A stretch of 14,765 nt of DNA, taken from the NCBI GenBank assembly GCA_003694385.1, contig RFKA01000041.1:1-14765 (forward strand). Direction: 5' to 3'. The notes under the pieces are model-generated. The model had not been told where the DNA came from. It saw only the letters and a list, made by a program, of their open reading frames with translations, and made no database searches. This stretch comes from Candidatus Woesearchaeota archaeon. GTDB taxonomy: Archaea; Nanobdellota; Nanobdellia; Woesearchaeales; UBA525. This document shows positions 1 to 5,602 of the stretch, piece after piece; position 1 is the stretch's first letter; each line of letters starts with the position of its first letter. The translations under genes were made by a program, and so were the position numbers.

Positions 1-168
1 CCTGCCTGCTTTGCGCGCGACGCGCTCAGTGGCATCAGTGCTGTTGCTATCCACAACAATTGTCTCGAAGTCTTCATACGTTTGCTGCGCGAGGGCCCTA
101 AGCAAGCGCGGCACTGTGTGCTCTTCGTTATACGTGATGATGATGACGCTGACGCGTGTTTGGGGCAT
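1..168 (-). CDS. Glycosyltransferase family 2, N-terminal part (runs off the left edge)
   Basis: Reading the minus strand from the ATG at 168 gives 56 residues that stay open to the window edge. They begin MPQTRVSVIIITYNEE and continue through LLRALAQQTYEDFETIVVD to SNSTDAT. This is the nucleotide-binding start of a GT-A fold family 2 glycosyltransferase: a first beta strand ending in TYNEE, then the VVDSNSTD loop whose Asp binds the nucleotide sugar. An in-frame stop at 184-186 with no other ATG between fixes the start. No signal peptide or membrane segment lies in the visible part. The acceptor and sugar cannot be told from this fragment; such enzymes commonly build glycolipids, N-glycans or surface polysaccharide. 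It is divergent from the primase gene and probably leaderless. Confidence 0.88.
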   Translation of the reverse strand, partial: MPQTRVSVIIITYNEEHTVPRLLRALAQQTYEDFETIVVDSNSTDATERVARKAGR

Positions 169-190
169 GGCGCTGGGGACTTCCTAAGCC

Positions 191-206
191 CTTATAATGT
201 CTTTCT
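191..206 (-). promoter_or_regulatory. Promoter of the glycosyltransferase gene (BRE-like plus TATA)
   Basis: Read on the minus strand, a purine-rich GAAGAAAGAC stretch (BRE-like) is followed by ATTATAAG at 198-191. The centre of the TATA-like box is about 26 nt before the ATG at 168, so transcription would start at or next to the start codon. That fits a leaderless archaeal mRNA. It is inferred from spacing and composition only. Confidence 0.55.
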
Positions 207-237
207 TCAAGGCGTTTCCTCGCCCCTCGCCCAAAGC

Positions 238-245
238 AATAAATA
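238..245 (+). promoter_or_regulatory. TATA-like box of the primase gene
   Basis: AATAAATA is an AT-rich island in a GC-rich spacer, centred about 26 nt before the primase ATG at 268. This places the expected start site at the start codon, so the mRNA would be leaderless. No Shine-Dalgarno-like sequence precedes the ATG, which agrees with that reading. Confidence 0.5.
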
Positions 246-267
246 GCCGCCAGCGTTCATTCACCCC

Positions 268-1863
268 ATGAAAGCAGCCGACAACCCGTTCTTCCTCGCA
301 ACGGCCCTCCAGTGGTACAAGCGGCCAGCTGTGCAGGAGGCAATCGCCGAGGCTTGTGCTCATCGTGAGGTAGCCGCGCGCTACGGCGAAGGCTTTGGTC
401 GGCGCCCAGAACAAATCATCTACCCCGCTGACGTCTTGAGCTTCGCGATGAAGAAAGCGACGAGCTTCCACTGCAGTGAGGAGCGTTGGCGCGCCGTGAG
501 CCAGGTCAAGACGGGGGCGTCGCGGAAGGAACAGGACGCGCTCCGCACTGGCTGGGACCTCGTCCTCGACATAGACTGTCCACACTGGTTCTACGCAAAA
601 CTCACCGCGAAACTCTTCATCGAAGCGCTCCGGCGTCATGGTGTCACAGGGATATCCATTAAGTTTTCAGGGAATAAGGGCTTCCACATAGGGGTCCCCT
701 TCGAAGCGTTTCCCTCTAGGTTCAGCGGGCGGGAAACAAAGGAGCTCTTCCCTGAAGCGCCACGCGCCATCGCGACCTACCTCCTCAACTACATTGCGTC
801 AACGCCTGACCTTATCACGATCAGGAAGAACACGTTTATCTTCAATAACGAGTACCACATCAGTTTTGAAGAGCTCACTGCAGAGACTGGGCGTCCAAGC
901 GACGACTTCATCAGCCAACGTTGCAGGCGTTGCGGCGCCCGCCGCGAAGAGTCCTCTGCGAAGCCGCTTTTCCTCTGCACATCTTGCGGCTACACCAAAA
1001 GGCAGGACTATGCTGATTACCTCCCGTGTGAGCGATGCAAGGAGAGCGGCAAGAGGGGTATCATGGAGCCTCAGATAACAGCAAAGAGCGAAGCCTGTCG
1101 TGTCTGTGGAGTAAGCGACTTCGAGCCGCGTTTCGCTGTTGAGGCACTCATTGAGGTAGACACCGTATTACTTGCAAGCCGCCACTTGTTCCGCGCACCG
1201 TATAGCTTGCATGAAAAGAGCGGCCTCGTGAGTGTCGTCTTCGACCCTGAAGAGGTTATGGTCTTTGAGAAAGAGCAAGCCGCGCCTAACAATGTCTCTT
1301 CGTTTCCGCGATTCCTCACTCTTGGGGCGCCTGGCGAGGCCACAGAACTCCTGGCGCAGGCCCTGAGTTACGCCGAGCAAACAAAACCCTCAGCCCCAAA
1401 AGAGTTTGCGGTACCCGAGGAAGCGATTCCGGAGGAACTCTTCCCCCCCTGTATGCGTACCATCTTCCAGGGTCTTCCTGATGGGCGGAAGCGTGCGATG
1501 TTCGCCCTCACGAACTTTCTCCGAACCGCTGGCTGGGGCCATGAGCAAATCACTGCTCGGCTTGAGGAGTGGAATAAGGTGAACCCTGAACCACTCAGGG
1601 AAGTAACGCTCAAGAGCCACTTACGGTCCATGAAGCAGAAACGAGAAGCAATCCCCCCGCCGAACTGTAAGAGCTTCTACCAAGACATCGGCGTCTGCAA
1701 ACCAGACGACTTTTGTGCGCGCGTGCGCAATCCTGCCCAGTATGCGCGGCGCCAATTCTTAGCGCGACAGAGTAAGCGGGCAAAACTCACTGAGGAACAA
1801 AAAAAAGCGCGGCGAACCCACAGGGAGAAACAGCGGAAGAAGGCACAGAAAGATGGTTCATAA
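268..1863 (+). CDS. priS: Fused archaeal DNA primase, PriS catalytic core joined to PriL-type Fe-S C-terminal domain
   Basis: Makes RNA primers for chromosome replication. The PriS part shows the catalytic pair in LDIDCP (D101, D103), the nucleotide-binding SGNKGFH (134-140), the third likely catalytic Asp in EVDTVLLASRH (D298) and the PriS signature FRAPYSLHEKSGL (308-320). Between H140 and D298 lie four CxxC pairs (C219/222, C237/240, C254/257, C277/280), enough for two zinc ribbons. After a linker (about 370-390), residues 391-495 resemble the PriL C-terminal domain: PPC (C395), an RKRAMFALTNFLR helix, then C467, C477 (IGVC) and C483 (DFC), the four-cysteine 4Fe-4S pattern. The last 30 residues are Lys/Arg-rich. 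At 531 aa it is longer than a usual PriS (about 330-400). The PriL N-terminal domain is not seen. It is a single-gene transcript between a leaderless promoter and a strong terminator. Confidence 0.9.
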   Translation: MKAADNPFFLATALQWYKRPAVQEAIAEACAHREVAARYGEGFGRRPEQIIYPADVLSFAMKKATSFHCSEERWRAVSQVKTGASRKEQDALRTGWDLVLDIDCPHWFYAKLTAKLFIEALRRHGVTGISIKFSGNKGFHIGVPFEAFPSRFSGRETKELFPEAPRAIATYLLNYIASTPDLITIRKNTFIFNNEYHISFEELTAETGRPSDDFISQRCRRCGARREESSAKPLFLCTSCGYTKRQDYADYLPCERCKESGKRGIMEPQITAKSEACRVCGVSDFEPRFAVEALIEVDTVLLASRHLFRAPYSLHEKSGLVSVVFDPEEVMVFEKEQAAPNNVSSFPRFLTLGAPGEATELLAQALSYAEQTKPSAPKEFAVPEEAIPEELFPPCMRTIFQGLPDGRKRAMFALTNFLRTAGWGHEQITARLEEWNKVNPEPLREVTLKSHLRSMKQKREAIPPPNCKSFYQDIGVCKPDDFCARVRNPAQYARRQFLARQSKRAKLTEEQKKARRTHREKQRKKAQKDGS

Positions 1864-1869
1864 ACACGT

Positions 1870-1917
1870 AGCAAGCCGACTGCCGTGAGCCGAGTCCAGT
1901 CAGCTTGCTCCTTTTTT
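1870..1917 (+). terminator. Hairpin plus T-tract terminator after the primase gene
   Basis: AGCAAGCCGACTG (1870-1882) pairs with CAGTCAGCTTGCT (1897-1909): 12 of 13 positions pair, with one C/A mismatch, around a 14-nt loop. CC and then six T (1912-1917) follow. It begins 7 nt after the primase stop codon. A T-run alone can stop archaeal polymerase; the stem makes this look like a classical intrinsic terminator. Confidence 0.8.
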
Positions 1918-1920
1918 ATT

Positions 1921-1948
1921 TTGTGCAATAATTTTTGTGCAATAATTC
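1921..1948. repeat. 14-bp tandem duplication
   Basis: TTGTGCAATAATTT (1921-1934) is followed at once by TTGTGCAATAATTC (1935-1948), so two copies differ only in the last base. It lies just past the terminator T-tract. No function is evident; it could be a replication-slippage duplication or a paired protein-binding site. Confidence 0.75.
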
Positions 1949-1950
1949 TC

Positions 1951-1987
1951 ATAGCAGCTTCCTCATAGCAATCCCTCTTGCTGCTAT
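1951..1987. repeat. Short inverted repeat in the intergenic region
   Basis: ATAGCAGC (1951-1958) and GCTGCTAT (1980-1987) are perfect inverted copies around a 21-nt spacer that holds a further ATAGCA. The stretch 1950-2033 is AT-rich, has no plausible coding frame and no RNA gene that I recognise. The arms could form a weak hairpin or a spaced operator. Confidence 0.45.
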
Positions 1988-2033
1988 CAATTACACAAGC
2001 AAAAATTCTTTTCCATACAGTGCGTAATTCCTT

Positions 2034-2056
2034 GTTTTCCTCAGTCCTCGGAAAAC
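2034..2056. promoter_or_regulatory. Inverted repeat directly upstream of the ribosomal operon promoter
   Basis: GTTTTCC (2034-2040) and GGAAAAC (2050-2056) are perfect inverted arms around 9 nt. The right arm ends about 10 bp before the TATA box, next to the BRE position. It could be a binding site for a dimeric regulator of the operon, or a minor hairpin without function. Confidence 0.35.
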
Positions 2057-2059
2057 GAC

Positions 2060-2075
2060 GGAAAGGTTTATAAAA
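2060..2075 (+). promoter_or_regulatory. Promoter of the ribosomal-protein operon (BRE-like plus TATA)
   Basis: A purine-rich GGAAAGG element is followed by TTTATAAAA (2067-2075), close to the archaeal TATA consensus and the best such box in the window. Transcription is expected to start about 25-28 nt downstream, near 2092-2098, leaving an untranslated leader of about 125 nt before L3. It is the only clear promoter seen for all genes from L3 to SecY. Confidence 0.75.
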
Positions 2076-2096
2076 CGGTCACAGTTCTCGCGAGCA

Positions 2097-2222
2097 CCTC
2101 GAAAGAGGAAGTACTCCCGACTGGCTCCACAGGGGTCATCGGCCAAGGCCTGAAAAGGAAGCGCTTTTCAGTACCGTCCTACGGTTCTCAAGCGCGTTTC
2201 CAAGAAAAGGCCGGTACCAACA
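2097..2222 (+). promoter_or_regulatory. Structured 5' leader of the ribosomal-protein operon
   Basis: This untranslated stretch precedes the L3 start codon. It holds CCTC-GAAA-GAGG (2097-2108, a stem closed by a GNRA tetraloop), CTGAAAAG/CTTTTCAG (2150-2157 with 2164-2171, perfect 8-bp stem, 6-nt loop) and ACCGT/ACGGT (2173-2177 with 2181-2185). A competing pairing is possible: CTTTTC (2164-2169) with GAAAAG (2204-2209), or GTACCG (2171-2176) with CGGTAC (2212-2217) just before the L3 start. No convincing Shine-Dalgarno precedes the ATG. Autogenous control by a ribosomal protein, as in bacterial S10 leaders, is an inference. Confidence 0.5.
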
Positions 2223-3194
2223 ATGGCAAAGAGAACAGCACCAAGAAGCGGCAGTATGCAAGTTTGGCCGCGCAAGCGCGCGCGACGCCCCTACGCACGC
2301 GTCCGTAGCTGGAACAGAGCAGAGAAAGGACTGCTTGGCTTCGCCGGCTATAAGGCTGGGATGACACACGTGATGGCAGTGGACACAGGGAAAAACAGCC
2401 CGACGAAAGGAGAGACTATTGCTGTCCCCGTCACCGTCCTTGAGTGCCCACCCCTTCGCATCTACAGTGTTCGCGCCTATACAGAGGATGCATACGGGAA
2501 ACATGTCAAGACAGAAATCGTCGTCGGCACGGATAAATTCCTCGCGCGCAAGCTCCAGACGAAGAAGACTCGAGCAGAGCAGCTCAAAGAACTCAAACCC
2601 GAGGAGTACGCAGATATCACCATCATTGTCGCTACACAACCAAGCAAGACAGGCATTGGTAAGAAGAAGCCAGAACTCTTCGAAATCGCCCTGGGAGGGA
2701 GTAATGAAGAGAAGCTCGCGTGGATTACTGAGCACGTAGGGAAGGACATTCCTGTCACGGAAGTTTTTAAGGAGGGAGACTACCTCGACACTCACGCAGT
2801 AACGAAAGGCAAGGGATTCCAAGGGCCTGTGAAGCGCTTCGGCATAGGGTTCAAGAGCCACAAGAGTGAGAAAGGCCGGCGCAACCCCGGCTCGCTTGGT
2901 GGCTGGAGCGGCCAGCAGCATTTCATGTACCGTATTGCCCACGCCGGCCAAACAGGGTATCATCTTCGCACGCAGTACAACAACCAAATCCTCAAAGTGG
3001 GAGAGGACCCGAAAGAAGTCAATCCTGCAGGTGGTTTCCTGCGCTACGGCGAGGTCAAGAATCCCTTCGTGCTCGTACGCGGCAGCGTACAAGGCCCTAA
3101 GAAACGCCTCGTCACGCTTGTGAAGGCGGTTCGTCCTAAGGAGCAGCGAAGCCTCCCGACAGTTGAGCTCATCAGCACGAGGTCGCAACAATGA
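2223..3194 (+). CDS. rpl3: 50S ribosomal protein L3 (uL3)
   Basis: L3 is an early-assembling large-subunit protein whose extension reaches the peptidyl-transferase centre. The 323-residue product has the archaeal/eukaryotic N-terminus (GSMQVWPRKRARRPYARVRSW, residues 10-30), then KAGMTHVMAVD, the GKGFQGPVKRFG segment near residue 198 and the GWSGQQHF to AHAGQTGYH-RTQYNNQIL region, equivalent to the family's GQMGYHQRTEYNKRIL. Length is close to the archaeal norm of about 335-345. It is the first gene of the operon, behind a long leader, without a clear Shine-Dalgarno. Its stop overlaps the L4 start as ATGA. Confidence 0.97.
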   Translation: MAKRTAPRSGSMQVWPRKRARRPYARVRSWNRAEKGLLGFAGYKAGMTHVMAVDTGKNSPTKGETIAVPVTVLECPPLRIYSVRAYTEDAYGKHVKTEIVVGTDKFLARKLQTKKTRAEQLKELKPEEYADITIIVATQPSKTGIGKKKPELFEIALGGSNEEKLAWITEHVGKDIPVTEVFKEGDYLDTHAVTKGKGFQGPVKRFGIGFKSHKSEKGRRNPGSLGGWSGQQHFMYRIAHAGQTGYHLRTQYNNQILKVGEDPKEVNPAGGFLRYGEVKNPFVLVRGSVQGPKKRLVTLVKAVRPKEQRSLPTVELISTRSQQ

Positions 3195-4279
3195 AGCTCG
3201 CCATCCTCAATGCGAAGAAGGAGCACAAGGGCGACCAGGAACTTCCAAAGCAGTTCGGGGAGTCAGTGCGTCCAGACCTCATCGCGCGCGCAGTGAGGGC
3301 CCTGCAAGCGCAGCGACGGCAACCCTACGGCGCAGACCCTCGCGCAGGGAAACGAGCGAGTGCTGAACTGAGCAGGCGCCGCAGAAAATACCGGGGAAGT
3401 TACGGCTCAGGGATCTCCCGCGTCCCCAGAAAGATTCTCACTCGGCGCGGCATCCGCATGTACTGGGTGGGTGCGTTCGCTCCGGGAACAGTCGGAGGCC
3501 GCAGAGCCCACCCCCCCAAGGCTGCGAAGCGATGGGTGCAGAAGCTGAACGTGCGCGAGCGGCGGAAGGCAATCCGGAGTGCGCTCGCAGCCGTCATGAA
3601 CCGTGATCTCGTCGTGGCCCGTGGGCACCGCCCTCCACAGTCATACCCATTCATCCTGGATTCGAGCATCGAACTCATCGCAAAAACGAAGGACGCGGAG
3701 GCGGCGCTGAGCACGCTTGGCTTCGACGATGAGCTCGCTCGTTGCGAGCGCACAAAAGTGCGCGCAGGAAAGGCGACGATGCGCGGCCGCAGAAAAAAAC
3801 GCCCAACAGGCATACTCCTCGTCGTTGGCGAGAAGAACGTCCCTCTCATAAAAGCCGCTGGGAACATTGCAGGCCTCGAAGTCGTTCATGTTCGTGCACT
3901 CAATACGGAACTTCTTGCGCCAGGTACGCACCCAGGTCGGGTCACGCTCTTCACGACGAGCGCATTGAAGATTATGCAGGATGAGGGACTCTTCTTAGAT
4001 GTCGGGAAACGACGCTTAAGTGCACAGCGCAAAGAGCCAGAGGCTCCGCCTGCCAAGGCAAGTGGCGGTGTTACGCGCAGTCAAGAGCCGAAAGCTCAGC
4101 AGAAAGCTCCACAGAAGGTGCCGCCCACGCCAAAGCAAGCTATGCCCAAGCAGGCCACGACGAAGCAAGCAGCGAGGCAAGCAACGGCCCCCGAGGCTGA
4201 AGAAACGGCACCCCCCGCGTCAAAGCCTCCGCGCAAGCCATCCACGCAACCACCCACCCAGCAAGGTGAGGCCGCATGA
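3191..4279 (+). CDS. rpl4: 50S ribosomal protein L4 (uL4) with long low-complexity C-terminal tail
   Basis: L4 binds 23S rRNA domain I and lines the exit tunnel with its long loop. Residues 1-275 match archaeal L4: the basic loop RRRRKYRGSYGSG (62-74), KILTRRGIRMYWVGAFAPGTVGGRRAHPP (81-109), RSALAAVMNRDLV, then GILLVVGEKNVPLIKAAGNI in the C-terminal globular part. Archaeal L4 is about 255 aa; this is 362. The extra 86 residues (277-362) are Ala/Pro/Lys/Gln-rich with repeated KQA units and are probably disordered. Translationally coupled to L3 and L23 by ATGA overlaps at both ends. Confidence 0.96.
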   Translation: MKLAILNAKKEHKGDQELPKQFGESVRPDLIARAVRALQAQRRQPYGADPRAGKRASAELSRRRRKYRGSYGSGISRVPRKILTRRGIRMYWVGAFAPGTVGGRRAHPPKAAKRWVQKLNVRERRKAIRSALAAVMNRDLVVARGHRPPQSYPFILDSSIELIAKTKDAEAALSTLGFDDELARCERTKVRAGKATMRGRRKKRPTGILLVVGEKNVPLIKAAGNIAGLEVVHVRALNTELLAPGTHPGRVTLFTTSALKIMQDEGLFLDVGKRRLSAQRKEPEAPPAKASGGVTRSQEPKAQQKAPQKVPPTPKQAMPKQATTKQAARQATAPEAEETAPPASKPPRKPSTQPPTQQGEAA

Positions 4280-4524
4280 TTATCAAACACCCCGTGAGCA
4301 CGGAGAAGAGCATCAAGGCCATCGAGAGTGAGAACAAGCTCATCTTCATTGTCGACCCGAAAGCAGACAAACACGCCATTAAACGGGAACTCGAGGCGCT
4401 CTTCAAGGCAAAAGTCGCCACTATTAACACTATTATCACCCCTGGTGCGCAGAAGCGCGCCATAGTTCGTTTCGCGCCGGAAACACCAGCGATTGATATC
4501 GCGACAAAGCTTGGGCTGATGTAA
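4276..4524 (+). CDS. rpl23: 50S ribosomal protein L23 (uL23)
   Basis: L23 sits at the exit of the peptide tunnel and forms the docking site for SRP and the SecY translocon. The 82-residue product has the typical KHPVSTEKSIKAIESENKLIF start and the FIVDPKADKHAIKRELEALF helix, then the short loop and strand INTIITPGAQKRAIVRF. Length is normal for archaea. The start overlaps the L4 stop as ATGA; L2 begins 2 nt after its stop. Confidence 0.97.
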   Translation: MIIKHPVSTEKSIKAIESENKLIFIVDPKADKHAIKRELEALFKAKVATINTIITPGAQKRAIVRFAPETPAIDIATKLGLM

Positions 4525-4526
4525 CG

Positions 4527-5228
4527 ATGGGAAAGAACCTCATACAGCAGAAGCGTGGTAAGGGCAGCAGCACCTACCGCCGCCACAGTTTCCGTGCAGT
4601 CGGGAAAGCAAGGGTGCAGGACCGTGGCAGCGCGATCATCACAGATATCGTCCACTCAAAACTCCATACGGCCCCTATTGCGAAAGTCTGCTATGAAGAC
4701 GGCGAAGAGGGGGTCATCATCGCGCCCGAAGGGGTCTGTGTCGGCCAACGCATAGTCATTGGCAGCGAAGCCCCCCTCGAACTCGGTAATACGCTCCCCC
4801 TCAAGAACCTACCTGAAGGGAGCCTCGTCTATAACATCGAGGCCCAGCCGGGGGACGGGGGGAAATTCGTTCGCGCCTCTGGTGGTGTCGCACGCATAGT
4901 CGGCAAGAGTCTCGCAGGCGTTATCATCCAACTCCCCAGCAAGAAACGCAAAACCTTCAACCCCGCTTGCAAAGCATCACTCGGAGTAGCAGCTGGTGGT
5001 GGCCGGCGAGAGAAGCCATTCATGAAAGCGGGTAGGAAACACCACTACTGCAAAGCAAAGAACAAATACTGGCCAAAAGTGAGCGGTGCGGCAATGAACG
5101 CTGTCGATCACCCCCTGGGTGGCAAGCGCAGCGGACGTAAAGGGCGACCAACAATCGTCCCCAAGAACGCGCCCCCCGGGCGAAAAGTCGGTATGCTGCG
5201 GCCACGCCATACTGGCAGGAATAAGTGA
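4527..5228 (+). CDS. rpl2: 50S ribosomal protein L2 (uL2)
   Basis: L2 binds 23S rRNA near the peptidyl-transferase centre and is needed for subunit joining. The 233-residue product (archaeal norm about 240) begins GKNLIQQKRGKGSSTYRRHS and carries the SH3-like segment VYNIEAQPGDGGKFVRASG and the C-terminal AMNAVDHPLGG with the conserved His (H195), then RPTIVPKNAPPGRKVG. The usual GGG after VDHP reads GGK here, a small change. The TGA stop is part of a GTGA element that serves the S19 start. Confidence 0.97.
   Translation: MGKNLIQQKRGKGSSTYRRHSFRAVGKARVQDRGSAIITDIVHSKLHTAPIAKVCYEDGEEGVIIAPEGVCVGQRIVIGSEAPLELGNTLPLKNLPEGSLVYNIEAQPGDGGKFVRASGGVARIVGKSLAGVIIQLPSKKRKTFNPACKASLGVAAGGGRREKPFMKAGRKHHYCKAKNKYWPKVSGAAMNAVDHPLGGKRSGRKGRPTIVPKNAPPGRKVGMLRPRHTGRNK
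5225..5228 (+). promoter_or_regulatory. GTGA ribosome-binding site for S19, overlapping the L2 stop
   Basis: GTGA at 5225-5228 contains the L2 stop TGA and is complementary to the CCUCC/UCACC end of archaeal 16S rRNA. The S19 ATG (5234) follows after 5 nt. The same GTG is in frame with S19 and could act as an alternative start adding three residues (M-R-C); the spacing and the family N-terminus favour the ATG. Confidence 0.55.
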
Positions 5229-5233
5229 GATGC

Positions 5234-5602
5234 ATGGCACGGAAAGAATTCACCTATCGCGGACGCACGGTACAGGAACTGCAGGAGATGAGCATGGATG
5301 AGTTCGCGCACCTCCTTCCGAGCTCGGAACGACGCAAAGTGAGCCGCGGCTTTACCCATGACGAGAAGAGCCTCCTGAAGAAGCTCGCCAAACGCGATAA
5401 GGTGAAGACGAAGAGCCGCGCGATGATCGTGCTCCCCAGCATGGTCGGTAAGACTATTATGGTTCATAACGGGAAAGAATACGTTGCGGTGACAATTCAA
5501 GCCGAAATGATTGGTCGGCGCCTCGGGGCGTACGCGCTCACGAGGAAGCCGACGAAGCACAGCTCGGCCGGCGTCATGGCAACGAAGAAAGAGAAGAAGT
5601 AA
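5234..5602 (+). CDS. rps19: 30S ribosomal protein S19 (uS19)
   Basis: S19 sits in the head of the small subunit beside S13 and contacts the A-site finger. The 122-residue product starts MARKEFTYRGRTVQEL, as archaeal S19 does, then has SSERRKVSRGFTHDEKSLLKKL and the core IVLPSMVGKTIMVHNGKEYV, EMIGRRLGAYALTRK and HSSAGVMAT. The family's THxRDM before the ILP strand reads TKSRAM, and the usual ATRSSKF ending is replaced by a short Lys/Glu tail. The next gene follows with no gap. Confidence 0.95.
   Translation: MARKEFTYRGRTVQELQEMSMDEFAHLLPSSERRKVSRGFTHDEKSLLKKLAKRDKVKTKSRAMIVLPSMVGKTIMVHNGKEYVAVTIQAEMIGRRLGAYALTRKPTKHSSAGVMATKKEKK

Noticed and set aside
184-639. A 151-codon minus-strand frame opposite the primase start, which could have been the gene left of the primase
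   Set aside because: It overlaps conserved primase sequence and the primase promoter. A better supported glycosyltransferase start lies at 168 on the same strand.
1989-1998. AATTACACAA as a third, inverted copy of the 14-mer
   Set aside because: It lacks three internal bases of the inverse (AATTATTGCACAA), so the match is too weak.
2141-2150. GGCCAAGGCC palindrome in the leader as a hairpin
   Set aside because: The loop would be only 2 nt, so the local stem is not feasible as drawn; the neighbouring 8-bp stem is more likely.
2136-3191. A 351-codon minus-strand open frame opposite L3 and the leader
   Set aside because: L3 is certain on the plus strand, the antisense product has no recognisable domain, and no promoter precedes it.
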